A stretch of DNA of 64,000 bases from Lepas anatifera (taxonomy: Eukaryota > Arthropoda > Thecostraca > Lepadidae): NCBI GenBank assembly GCA_034440635.1, contig JAOTON010001691.1, forward strand, positions 17,517 through 81,516, read 5' to 3'. Position 1 is the stretch's first letter, and each line of letters starts with the position of its first letter. Positions 49,860 to 61,458 of this stretch are shown in pieces. The notes below the pieces were generated by a model. It worked only from the letters and a program-made list of their open reading frames with translations. It was not told the DNA's origin and searched no databases. Position numbers and translations under genes: made by a program.

Positions 49860-49977
49860 CAATGAGACGCCCTTGCCCACTCAGCAGGGCCTGAGCAGCT
49901 GGATCATGTCCCCAGTCGGCTGCCACGTAACTGGCGCTCGCCCGGGGCGCAGAGGCACCGGTCACGCCGGTAAACAG
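49860..49977 (+). other. GC-rich open stretch, candidate exon (unassigned)
   Basis: An isolated GC-rich island with an open frame (ETPLPTQQGLSSWIMSPVG) followed by GTAAACAG then GTGTCC, a possible donor. There is no homology I recognise and the acceptor side is poor, so it may be chance. Confidence 0.2.
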
Positions 49978-50706
49978 GTGTCCGTGTGCCAGTGGCGTGG
50001 CCGGGGATGACCAGGCTATAGGCTCTCCTTTTGTTCAATATTTCTTATCCACGTTCGTGAATGTATTCACTTTGACTTCAAACTGCAGATTCTCTGCTAT
50101 CAACTACCTTGATGAATTTCTTGCTATGCCACTGCTCCTTTCCCATTCACCAAAGCATGAATGAACAGACCTACCACAGCAACCACTCATGCGAATCCGG
50201 TACTGCCAGTGCCATCTATTGGGAAAGTTTTATAAAACTTGAAATAACTTTTTCGCCGAGCCTTTTTTATTTTGATTCTGTATGGAAATTGTATAGAGAA
50301 GATAGACGCAAAACTCTGTTGTTTCCGTTTTTCTGATTTTTACCCTGAATTTTTGGAAAACGCTTTCAAATTTCAGCTCCTCATATCTTTCTTAGAAGGC
50401 AAAAATTCAAAAAAGTACAACAACAGAGTTGTGGAGACTGGCTCCTAGAACATAGGCCCACCCACACTTTTTCAATAATTATATCTTGTAAAAAGTTATT
50501 CAAACTTTAAGTTTGAGAAATTTGAAAAAGAAAGTCAAATTGTACAAAAACTAGAAATGCATAAGGCCTGAAAAGCAACTGCCGTAAGGATACACTTGTT
50601 ATCTACTTCTGGTGAAAAAATCACGACGATAGCCACGTTACTTTACGAGATATTTCACGAAATATGCTCCCATAGGGTTAACATTGATAACGCACCCTAA
50701 GAGCAG

Positions 50707-50821
50707 GCGGCAGCCCCCCGCCAGCTGCGCAGGTCCAGCCGCCGCCCAACCGCTACCGCCAGCCACTCGGCCCGGAGAGGGCACCTGCCAGCTCTAAACA
50801 CCTGCTGCCGCTCCATCAAAG
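50707..50821 (+). other. GC-rich open stretch, candidate exon (unassigned)
   Basis: An island with an open frame rich in Pro, Gln and Arg (PPPNRYRQPLGPERAPASS) ends CATCAAAG then GTGATT, a fair donor. Two frames are open across it, and the upstream AG has a weak pyrimidine tract. Not recognised. Confidence 0.25.
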
Positions 50822-51002
50822 GTGATTCTGAGAAAAACACATGAAATTGGGGTGCATTCTCTATGCGATTGATAGCTCAGTTCAAATACCCTGGAGCTGT
50901 CGTGTTCCCTTCCTCTGAAGTTAACTCGTGGGGTAAGGCATGCTGATGTGCAGTCTGCAAAATGTGGCAGACTTCCACAATATCTCATTAAAAAATAGAC
51001 TG

Positions 51003-51344
51003 TGTCCAAGTTGTTGCAAGTTCGGTTATTGGAGTCGGAGCCTCCCTAAGTCATCCTTGGACTTGTCACGGAGACCCCGACTCCACCATCCGAACGAGCG
51101 ACGCCCACAATGCAGGGTTGATTTAGAAGTCAAAGTTTAATGTCCCAAAAAGCACAGGGACGAACGGCCCGCTGAGGTCACCCTCTCACCAGTCAGTTGC
51201 CAGCCGACCTGTACGTCGGGTAAACTATTGAGCGCCGGAGCGTCTCAGGGGAGCCGATCCCAAGCCTGGACACGCACTGCCACTGCATGCTTCTGAGCAG
51301 CGGGCCGGAGCCCAACGCTCTACCAACTGAGCTACCGGGTCGGC
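51003..51344 (-). mobile_element. tRNA-derived SINE, copy C
   Basis: Minus-strand head with GTAGCTCAGTTGGTAGAGCG, the shared body, and the tail ending GCAACAACTTGGACA. Closely similar to copies A and D. No clear target duplication was found. Confidence 0.88.
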
Positions 51345-52550
51345 TTTTTTTTTGGGAAAGGGCAGCTAGTTTGCCATTGAAGCAGCCTTTCAAAAGATTT
51401 TTTGGCTGGGGCAGCTTGTTTATTATTCATGGGAAGGGAAATAAATAGGCACAAACACATAAACTTCGGGCAAACTGTGATACTAAATGAAGTGAGACCT
51501 AGCGGCAGTTATTATGAAGGGGGGCTTTCGAGACATTTTGTCACATGAACTTTTATTGAGAGAATAATTGAAGCCATAAACGTTTATTTCATTCCTTTCC
51601 AAGAACAAGCATCCAGGGGCGACAGCCGGAGGTACCGGGAGGAGGGAATCGTGGTTGCAGACATCAGTCATAGCGCGGAGGTTGAGCAGGTGGAATGTAG
51701 CAGGAGACAGTATGAGTGAATGGGAGACATGTTGGGGGAGGGATGGAGTCAGCACCGGGAGGCTCTGTGGCGCAACCAGCAGGGGACGAGAAGAAAATGT
51801 ATATGCCCGTCTCTGTCTTTGACAGATGAAAGGGATACATTTGGTACTCATGATAATAGTGATAGTAGCTTCCTTTCCGCGTCGAATGTACATTTCCTCT
51901 TGTATGTGATGGGATAACAAACTTGTCGACTGGCAGATAATTTTATGGAGGAGAGACAGCATAATCAGAGAGGGCAAAATCAGGCCTATGAGTAATTACA
52001 ACGGAATACACCACGCACGCACACACACAGTCGCACCGGGAGAACAACCCGCACAGGACACTCATCTCACCCCACCGGACCAAGGAAATTTGCAGTGCGG
52101 GCGAGGGTGAGCCAACGGCAACGGGAGGACACCGGCGCCGTGTCAAACCAAATCAAAAGGGACATGTGAAACATTTAAGGGCAAATGAGGTGTTAAGAGG
52201 CATTGAAAAATAGAGCTAATATCACTGCTGAATAAAACAAGAGCAAGACAAAGAAAAAGATCCTCCGTAAATATCTATAAATATTATTTTGCTGCTATCT
52301 TGAAGGCGGACTAGCTACGAGGGACATCTGATAGGTTTCTGATTTTCCAAGCAATGTTTTCGTTCCAAATGCTGGTAGCAGAGATAAATAAGGAAAGCGT
52401 TCTGTACGCTATGGAAGTGAAGGGAACTTGGGCTCCAGGGTAAAACGTGTATAAAGCCATGTGATAATTCATTAAGAATTCAGTTCAGTCAATCAGCGTA
52501 GAGGATAGGGCATAACGACGCGGGCGATCCGACCTCGCTCCCCATCCCAG
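51345..52550. other. No recognisable gene
   Basis: No domain-bearing frame or repeat structure identified. Confidence 0.4.
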
Positions 52551-52752
52551 GCGGTACGCTGCCACCCGGACTCGCACGAGGCGGCAACGCTACCACAGCG
52601 ACCTCAGCGACGCCCACGACTGGGCCCGGGCTGGACGAATGGAGCGAGCGGAAACGAGGGAGGCGCCCATCGTTCACGACGACGAGGGAGGACGCCACGG
52701 CGACGGGCCCCATCGCTCGGTTCAGCTGGAACCGCGACGGCCACACTCCTAG
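52551..52752 (+). other. GC-rich open stretch, candidate terminal exon (unassigned)
   Basis: It is preceded by a good acceptor (CTCGCTCCCCATCCCAG at 52534-52550). One frame stays open to a TAG at 52750 and encodes a charged sequence including QRYHSDLSDAHDWARAGRME and APIVHDDEGG. A second frame is also open to 52830. The first is compatible in phase with the candidate donor at 50821. No family recognised. Confidence 0.28.
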
Positions 52753-53785
52753 CGGCAACCACGCAGTCACCCTGCGGTGGCGCCACCGTCGCCACCGTGC
52801 CCCAGCAGCGGCGCAGCGCAGCAACAGTTAGTGAGGATAGGAGCTCTGATCGTTAGTGCGGGGGAAGGGGTACAAAAATAACAAGTCGTCACAAGGGTAT
52901 CATCATTAACAGGAACGTGATATGACACTCGGTTTCTAATTGAGGATAAATGCAGGCAGAAGATCGTCATACATATACGATTTTCCTAAATAGAGTTGCG
53001 TCGAGACACACATAGTTTTTTTTATCCCGCGGTAAGGCATCAAAGGCATCTTCAACAATCAGTTTTCAACAGGATGTCCCTAATACCCCACTGTTATTCA
53101 ATATACGCTTTTAAGCAGTTTTGTTCTGCTATAATGCTGACAGAGTTCCGAGGTGGAGACGTTTAATCAGGTTTGCCATATACACTGTCAACGATAAATA
53201 TTTGTCACACTAGAAAGAAGAGCGCCCACAGTATAGCGGGTAACTTTTTGCTTTAAATTTGAGATAACAACAAAGCCGATGACATCGAGTGCCTAATTGA
53301 TCGATTCCGGCGAAAAATAAGTGCAGGCTTCAGATTTCACTTCATTCTTGCTACTGGTTCTGCCTGATGATCATAGATCTTTACTTGGACTCCATATTTG
53401 GAATAGGTGGTAATTTTTGAAAAAGTTGGTCCCCGTACTGGCCAACACCTTGGTCCCGGCGAGAAAGGATGCAGTCCCGGCCTGGCCCCGTAGTTTTTTC
53501 TCACTTTATTTGCACTCAAACTCTTTATTTTATTGTGGAATAAGGCCAAACATATTTAAAATTTCATATCATCGGTAGGTAAAGAAATCAAATTAAGTAC
53601 GGATCTAACTTCAGGAAATCCTTACCTATCATGAAAAAACTTACCACAACTATCCCACAGCGCGCTCTGAAGGAAGGCCTGCAAGTTAAACACTGGGTAG
53701 ACAAAAAACTACAGCTCAATCCAAAGATAAGCAGCATTAACACCTCCCTTCTGTCCATCCATAAACATTCAATCAATAAACATCC

Positions 53786-53788
<3 letters not shown>
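52753..53788. other. No recognisable gene
   Basis: No gene or repeat recognised. Confidence 0.4.

Positions 53789-53830
<42 letters not shown>
53789..53830. repeat. (AT)n microsatellite
   Basis: About 42 bp of AT dinucleotide repeat shortly before a MITE. Confidence 0.95.
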
Positions 53831-53832
<2 letters not shown>

Positions 53833-53866
53833 AGGAAGGTCAGGGTGCAAACATCTTCAGGATCAT

Positions 53867-54292
53867 TAAAGGGAATGTGGCACCTTTGTAACATGATTTT
53901 AACCGAGATAGCCAAGTTGTAAAGCATTCCGGAAAACCCCGTTTTCAACATATCATTTGTATTCGAACTCGAAATTGTCGTAGAGAAAAGCTAAAAACCT
54001 ACCCGAAATGTACCCAAGGAGCCGGCCGCAGTTGTCAGCTGTTGGCGTGACGACATGCTGACGTCACGGTAGGTAATCAGCCCATTGAAGCCCATTGAAT
54101 ATGGTTGTAGTTTCCAGATCATGACGTCATGAACAGGCAGACGCTTATTTCTTACCATAGAGGAGCATTTTAAATATCAACATATTGAGGTTATTGTACA
54201 TATAAAAAATCATGGACATTTTCATGATTTTCGGCTAAAAATACCACTAATTACACTAAATTCCGTGATTCGACCAAGGTGCCACATTTCCT
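53867..54292. mobile_element. TTAA-flanked MITE, copy 1
   Basis: Begins AAAGGGAATGTGGCACCTT after an AT in a TTAA context, and ends AAGGTGCCACATTTCCTT. It aligns along its whole length with 60782-61232, including GAGATAGCCAAGTTGTAAAGCA and ATTACACTAAATTCC. The right TTAA has decayed. Non-coding. Confidence 0.82.
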
Positions 54293-54964
54293 TGAAGATA
54301 AGATAACCAAAGCACACGGGAGCAATTTCACATATAACTTTTGGACTTGGCACATGACTAAGGGGATCATAAGCGTCGGAAAAGGGGGGCCAGGGAGTCC
54401 AACTACCTTTATCGTTCCTTTACCTTTATCGTTTCTACGTCATTTTGTCAACACTGGAACCCTTCTACACCATGACAATTTTGATTGACTCATGGAAGGG
54501 TATGGTGTATGGGGTTTTAGAAACCGTATGCAAGCGCGGTGAAGAAAACTTTCAGTATCTGAGGCAGGGAAGAGCCATAAGCAAAGAAGTGATAGAGGGC
54601 CTACAGGCACAGAAGATAAAGAAGGCGTCTGGTATGGATGAAATCACACCAGAATAGCTTATATAAGGGAGAGAAGAGGTAAGCCAGGCATTAACAGAAT
54701 GCCTCCAGGGGATTATGGAAACAGCAGTAATACCAGAGAACTTTAAATACGGACTTATTTCACCGGGGCACGGGGCGGATCCAGCCTTGACCGACAACTT
54801 ACATGACATATCCGTCCTCACAATAGTCAATGAAAAAGGCGGCGTGTATTTGTCGCAGGTGCGGTCTGAAACTGGAGCACCTGTCAATTATGTCGTGGGG
54901 AAATCGAGAGCTGGAATTCGGTTTATTGATCCGACCAGGGGAGGACATAAGGGGAGACCAGGGG

Positions 54965-55379
54965 AGGTCTGCTCGTGGATAAGGAGACAAGTCTAAGGAG
55001 AAGAGCAAGTCTCACTCCTCGCGGGCAGGACTGCAGTTCCCCGTGGGCCCGATACACCGCATGTTGCGTGAGGGGAACTGCGCGGAGCGTGTTAGAGCCG
55101 GCGCTCCCGTGTACTTGGGCGCCGTGATGGAGTACCTGGCGGCCGAGGTGTTGTAACTGGCCAGCAACGCCACCTACGATAACAAGAAGGCCAGAATCAT
55201 CCCGCGGCACTTGCAACTTGCCATCCAAAACGACGAGGAGCTCAACAAGCAGCTGTCGGGAGTGAAGATCGCCGAGGGCGGAGTGTTGCCCAACATGCAA
55301 AGCCGTGCTGCTGCCCAAAAAATCCGACTCCACCTCGTCCGCCAAAGGGAAGGGGAAGGGATGAGCCAGGACTACTCAA
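54965..55379 (+). pseudogene. Histone H2A.X-like pseudogene, intronless
   Basis: The frame from about 54965 gives an H2A N-terminal tail, then [57 protein letters not shown] and [10 protein letters not shown]. In-frame stops at 54980 (tail) and 55154 (replacing a glutamate) and a one-base insertion near 55303 disable it. The first base triplet where ATG is expected reads AGG. After the insertion the frame reads [18 protein letters not shown], and a further frame change exposes SQDY, the C-terminal phosphorylation motif of H2A.X. It lies inside the degenerate LINE, between RT blocks. Confidence 0.88.
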
Positions 55380-56056
55380 GAGGGAGGGGGGCTGTGACTG
55401 ATGTCTCGTGCTTCGGTTACATCGACTCCTAGGCTATTTTAAGCCATGGGCTCATACGTTGTCCCGTGTGTAGGTGGGGTGGGGGAAGAACGAGGTTCTC
55501 ATTCGTGAGTTCTTGAAAAAAATACTGTGTAAGACATTTGAAAAATCTTAGTGCTGCGGCTCACGCAATACCTATCTAAGGTAGGGGTCCCGGCACAGCT
55601 CCAATTTGCGAACCATGAATCGGAGCACATTACAGGCAAATTTCATTCCGCAAGAGGTTATAACTTGAAACAGGGAACTTGGAAAACCAGTTTATGCAGC
55701 TTTCATTGATGCCAACAAATGTTTCAACTCGATTTGGTACAATGGTATAATGTACAAGCTCATATGCACTGGAGTAGATATCTGCAGATGATTGTAGTTT
55801 TGAGGAAATTGTACAAATAGTTCAATGTCAGGGTTTGACTGACAGGAGCAACATCTAGCAGTGGAAGAATAGAGCAGGGACTTAAGCAGGGAGGCGTGCT
55901 GTCGACGAGTCTACTGACCCTGTTTATGGACGATAAAATCAGGTTGATGAATGAGGCAAGAATAGGAGCAAAAATAGGAGAAAAGCAGAAGCCTGTGGCT
56001 GCATACGATGAGGACGAAGCACTACTGAGTACCGACCAGGACGAGCTCCAGGAAAT

Positions 56057-57697
56057 CCATGTGGCCTTTCTTCATGTGGCCGGCTCGACTGCCCCGGAAC
56101 GGATCACCTGAAACTCCTGGGCGTCAAATTCGACAGGCTCCTTCACTTTGGAGAACACTGCCGCGACCTGCGTCGGAAAGTAGCCCCCGCATAGCACAGC
56201 TGCGGAAAATCACGGGCCGCTCATGGGGCCTCTGCGAGGGTCAGCTGCGCACGGTGGCGAACGGCTACTTGAGGGGCGCACTAGAATACGCCGCTGCCGC
56301 TTGGCTTCCTGCTGCGTCGACCTCCCACGCGGAACTCATCGACCGCGAACTACGCGCCGCAGCGCGGGTCGTGACCGGCTGCCCGCTCTCCACCCCCTCG
56401 CACGCCGTCCTGGCAGAGGCCGGCATCCAGCCGACAGCCGTCCGCCGTCAGGTCCTCGCGGCCCGACTAGTCACACTGGCTGACTCCCTGCCAGAGGAGG
56501 ACCCCCTCCGAGTCGCCGCAGCTCCAGGCCCCCGCCGCCGGCTCCGGGCAACTGCGGGCTGGCGAGAGGTAGGTCGCGCGGCGCTCAACAGCGCTGGGGC
56601 CGGTGACCTGCCAATCGAAGAGCGCCTGCAAGTGTCGCTCCCCCATGGACCGATACCGAAGGCATCACTTTCGCCCTGGACGTGGGACCGTCCGGCGGCC
56701 GCTCCTCATCCGCACAACGCAGACGCGAAGCTGCCGAGTCCCATCTCGCCTCGCTCCCACCCCAGGCGATTTGGGTCTGGTCGGACGGCTCGGCCAGCGA
56801 CGGGGTGGCAAACGGCGGCGGCGGAGCCCTCATCATCCCCCCTGTTGGACCCCCTGTGGAGGTCCGCGCCCCAGCTGGCCGTCTCTGCAGTAGCACCCGA
56901 GCGGAGCTCGTCGCCATCCGGGAGGCCGCCCAGCGCGTCGCCCTCCTGGATGCTCCGCTTGAACTCCCTGTGTACATCTGCCTAGACTCCCGGGCTGCCC
57001 TGGCCACACTCGAGCCTGGACCGGCTGCTCAGACCTCCGAGCTGGGCGCCGCTGTCTGGCGCCAGCTCCTCCAGCTGCACCAGCAAGGCCGTCGCATCCA
57101 CCTCCAATGGATCCCTGCCCACTGCGGTGTTGCGGGGAACGAGCGAGCCGACACCATCGCGAAGGAGGCGTGTTCCCTTCCCCAAACAGACACCCCAATC
57201 GATCATCGCACAGCGACCGGCGCCGTCAAGCGCACCGCCAGCCAGGTGTGGCGGACCAACTGGCCCCCGGCTGGTTTTCATCTATCTGGGGTGACGCCTC
57301 ACCACCTCCCGTCCGCAGCGCCTCCAGAGAGGACGCCGTTGAAGTACATCAGCTCCGCGCCGGCCACTGGAGTGGCTCCGAGCAGTACCTGCACAGGATC
57401 GGCCGCCGCCCCTCCCCGTCCTGTGCAGGCTGCAACGACAAGCTCTGCCCGGCGGCTCGCTGCTCCCTCTGCCGGGAGGAGGCAGATACACCGCACCATG
57501 TTTTGATACGGTGCCCGGCTCTGGCCGGCACCCGTCTCCGTTCCCTAGGGAACATATTCGCTCAGCGAACCGATCTACGACGCGGCGACGTGGTGGCGGC
57601 CTTGGCGGCCGCCTACCGCTACCTCAGGAGTCATACGACTACGCCTCGGCCCTGAGCCGAGGCCGAGGGGAAACACAACAACACAACAACAACAACA
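56057..57697 (+). mobile_element. GC-rich non-LTR retrotransposon fragment with RNase H
   Basis: AGCTCCAGGAAAT occurs at 56044-56056 and 57698-57710, a 13-bp target duplication. The insert is 1641 bp, 5'-truncated, and ends in a CAA-rich tail. In three successive frames it encodes the RT C-terminal region (FDRLLHFGEH, then RAAARVVTGCPLSTPSHAVL), an RNase H (56770-57170: WSDGSAS, STRAELVAIREA, CLDSRAAL, HCGVAGNERAD) and a C-terminal zinc-binding domain (VHQLRAGHWSGSEQYLHR, CSLCREEADTPHHVLIRCP). The RNase H acids are intact. GC content is far above that of the host LINE. Confidence 0.92.
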
Positions 57698-58302
57698 AGC
57701 TCCAGGAAATGCTGGACCTTGCATTTCAGCCCAGTAGTTTGTGGCAATACTGGTACAATGCCAACAAGAGTAAAATTGTTGCATTCAGATGTCGGAACAC
57801 AGGAGCTTGGACCATGGGAGGTGAACAAATTCAAGTTGTTGCAGAATACACCCACCTGGGTATCATCATGGCTCCTGTTGCAACTACGGGAAAAAGAATC
57901 GAAGAGGGTATAAACAAGGCGAGAAGAGCGCTATATACAAGATCCAGCGAAGGCCTGAACATAAGACGCACGAGTCCGCTAGCATTATACGTGACGTGGA
58001 AAATCGATCCAGAGCCAGTCCTCGCCAAACAGCATAGGAGTCACAAGTTTCTCAGACGCGGAAACAGCCTATCTGGGCAGGATGCTCAATCGTCTCTACC
58101 GGCTCATGCAGGGACTACCAGCGAGACCGCAATCACTGGTGGCTTGCACGATGATAGGGGCCCTGTCTACGAAACGATTCATTGCAAAAGCGATCCTACA
58201 GTTCATTGTGTTTCTGCTGGAGGCCGCAAAACATCACAGCCTGACTAAACACGTTGTGCTTCATGGGGCTGTCAATGAAGACAGGACTAGCAGCTTTTAT
58301 AA

Positions 58303-58647
58303 TTTTTGTCCAAGTTGTTCTCAGTTCGACTGTTGGAGTCGGAGTCTCACTAGTCATCAAGGGACTTGTCACGGAGACCCCGACCCCACCACCCGAACGA
58401 GCATCTCCCACAATGAAGGGTTGATTTAGAAGCCAAAGTTTAACGTCCCACAAAGCACAGGGACGGCCGCCCCGCTCAGGTCACCCTCTCACCAGTCAGT
58501 TGCCAGCCGACCTGTACGTCAGGTAAACTATTGAGCGCCGGAGCGTCTTAGGGGAACCGATCCCAAGCCTGGACATGCACTACCACTGCATGCTTCTGAG
58601 CCGCGGGCCGGAGCCCAACGCTCTACCAACTGAGCTACCGGGGCGGC
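58303..58647 (-). mobile_element. tRNA-derived SINE, copy D (inside the LINE)
   Basis: Minus-strand head GCCGCCCCGGTAGCTCAG, then the shared body and the GAGAACAACTTGGACAAAAA tail. LINE sequence continues on both sides. No clean target duplication could be identified. Confidence 0.88.
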
Positions 58648-58999
58648 GGGAGGGACAAGTTTAGTAAGGCAGTGGGATAAAGTCCTTGAAGATTACAAAA
58701 TACCAGCAACGAGAGAGCTGATTTACATAGAGGAAGGGTACAACTGGAAATATTGGCACAAAATATGCCAGAATATTAATGACCAAGATATGAGGGACAA
58801 GGTGAAGGAGGCGAGTGAAACAATGAGCAGTATACACTGTCTTTCAAAATTATTGCCGAAATATCTGCGTTACGCCCCACCCACAAACTTCTGGGCAGCA
58901 AGCAGATATGATTGTAAGCAAAGACTGGCAACACTGACTAAGATCCGGCTACTTACAGTTTTCACCACAGGAATAATCCAAAGGCACACAGGGGAGAAA

Positions 59000-60781
59000 C
59001 AGCAATGAGTCCACTGTGGGCGTGTTCCAGCGCATCCTTAAACTTGCTGTAACTTCCTCGCACCTTCTCCAAATTCCTCTCGCCCATTCGCTGCAGCGCC
59101 TCCTTAAACTTCCTCAAAGCTCATCTAAGCTCACCTCAAACCTGCTCCAACCTCCTCTCAAATGCAGGTGGTTTTTCAGAGCAGTTGGAGGAGGCTCAAC
59201 GTTGGCGCTCAAATTTCAATTGATAGACCACAACAAATTGTTATGTAGTGAGAAACAACGTTTGAAGGCAGTCAATGGTTTTGTTTTCGTTGTTTTCCTG
59301 TATGCCACTCCCGCTAAAATAGCATCTGAGGCCTTAACCTGCGTCCCAGCCTGTGGGCCTTCGAGCCACCTTCACCCTGGTGGGAGGGGAGGGGGGGGGT
59401 TTGAACACCCCCATCGTCATCGAACTCGGCCCCTCTGCGGGATAGCAAAAAAACGCAAACGCTGGTGTATTATATCAGTCACTTTTTGGCCCAGGTCAAT
59501 ATTGAGGCCATGACACGTCAAAGAAGTTGACACTTTGAGCAAAGTTTTTGGGCTTTCGCATCTGACAGAGTTGAGTTAGAATCATTTTGTAGGCACCATT
59601 CGCTTCCTCTCCTCCCAGCGCATCGAATCGAGGCGCCTGCCGCCAGACTTGAACGTGGACGTTTTAATCTCGTGTTGTGCCTTTTAAACATGCTTGTATG
59701 TAAATGCTTGTATGTGTATGTACGAATACATGTCATGGCTACAAACGTCCGCGTTCAAGTCTGGAGGCAGGCGCCACACGATACATCTGAGATCATTTAT
59801 GAGCACAGGCCGAGTAAAAGAAAGGCCTCAGAAGAGTGACAATGGGAGAAAGACAGGAAGAATGTAAAGGAAGTGTCGAGAGAGATGCGGTACCGATGAG
59901 ACTGTGAGACGGGAGAGAGACACGATACCGTGTCGGGCTGTGAGCCCCGAGGAAACCAGCTCCGGCGGCGAAGCAAATAACGCGGCGACGACGGGTCCGC
60001 AGCGGCGGGGAGGCGCGGGCGAGCTCTCTGGGAGGCCACAGGGCACACGTTCACGCAAAGCAACAGATTTTAGATTCCGACGGGGCCGGCCCGCGGGGAC
60101 GCGGGAGCAGGCCCATAGCGGCACAGCGGACACTGTTCCGAGTTCCGGGACCGAAAGAATGGGGAGATCAAGAACAAGAATAATCGGGCTTAAAGCTTAC
60201 TGGAACATATCAATATCGATAAGCACACGGGTTACGGCTGAGTTGCGTTGAGAACAATCAGAGAGAGACATGTTCTATTTTTACCCAATCAGAAAAGCTG
60301 TACACAGCGAAAAAGAGAGGACAGAGAATAGAACAGATATTGTTGTTAAAGTGCCATGTTGCACCCCCTGCGGTATGTCGGTTGCGCCCCTGCAATGCAC
60401 GGTTTGTGTCTCACTCCGCGCCGTCTAAAAGCATGAGGTTTAAATTTTCTGATGCTAGTACAGCAGGGAGCATACCACATCACCATACCTTACATAATTG
60501 CTTCTCATGTTGCTTTTTATGATGGTGCTTGTCTGTGCACTGCATGAGCTAGCTGGCAACCATCTATCCCATGTCTTAATCTTATTCCAGGGTGCAAAGT
60601 ATGGCATTTTCGACGAGATCTCGTCGGTGCGAGTGCCCTTGGAGACAAGAGCGAGTGGTGCGAATTTTATCGACCTGGCGCGAATTTGTAAGACTGGTGC
60701 GAGAAAGGTGACACTGAAAACCAAACAAATAATGGCTGGATGGTAATAAAGACACAGGAGGGGGCCTTATAGAAAGTCCTT
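59000..60781. other. No recognisable gene
   Basis: A GC-rich open frame with ATG at 59904-60251 (+) encodes an Arg/Gly/Thr-rich sequence without a recognisable domain; the opposite strand is equally open, so I do not call it. The rest is unremarkable. Confidence 0.35.
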
Positions 60782-61232
60782 AAAGGGAATGTGGCACCTT
60801 CACAACGTGATTTTAAATGAGATAGCCAAGTTGTAAAGCAGGTCGGAAAACCCGGTACTCCATATTTCATTTGTCTTGGAACTCGATATTTCCGTAGAAA
60901 AAAGCTAAAACCTACCTGACACCAGCCCCCTCAGCCCCCGTCGCCGGCGGCCATTGTTGTGAGCTACTGGTGTGACGACATATGCTGACGTCACGATGAG
61001 CATCAGCCAATCGAAGCCCTTGAAGCGTTTCAAGTATGGTAGTGGTTGCCAGATCGTGACATCATCCACAGTCTGATATTTATTTCTTTTTCTAGAGGAG
61101 TATTTTAAAAACCAAATATTGAGCTTATTGTACATTTTTCAGAGAAATCATGAGTGGTTTCATTATTTTTGACTAAAAGTACGCCTAATTACACTAAATT
61201 CCAGGATTCGACCAAGGTGCCACATTCCCTTT
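60782..61232. mobile_element. TTAA-flanked MITE, copy 2
   Basis: Perfect 19-bp inverted ends, AAAGGGAATGTGGCACCTT and AAGGTGCCACATTCCCTTT. TTAA overlaps each end (60780-60783 and 61231-61234). About 450 bp, non-coding, and includes a TGACGTCAC motif in the middle. A better-preserved copy than 53867. Confidence 0.88.
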
Positions 61233-61458
61233 AACTAAATAACTAATAAGAGAGGTAGCATTGCTTTGTGTGGGTAGGAATAGGTGCATTTTCTCCTTGG
61301 TATATGACAGATTGGTGCGAATTTTTGGTGGCTGGCGGTGCAAATAATTTAGATGGCTGGTGTGACTCGTCTGGCCTGCTGCCATACTTTGCAGACTGGA
61401 TCTTATTCATAGCATTTTGAAACTGAGGTGCTGTAAACAGGGCCCCACTGACTTTTAA

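Larger units (their letters stand above)
54485..58999 (+). mobile_element. Degenerate LINE with several younger insertions
   Basis: Successive pieces of one reverse transcriptase are visible. KIKKASGMDEITPE and ETAVIPENFKYGLISP lie near 54610-54790; KPVYAAFIDANKCFN near 55680; GLKQGGVLSTSLLTLF and a degraded YADD (AAYDEDEALLS) near 55880-56030. After an inserted GC-rich LINE come NANKSKIVAF and EYTHLGI near 57760-57860, and after a SINE a charged tail near 58660-58990. Many stops and frame changes show age. Clade not resolved. Confidence 0.78.

Noticed and set aside
59904..60251. 115-codon ATG frame, Arg/Gly-rich
   Set aside because: No domain and the opposite strand is open too; typical of a GC-rich stretch.
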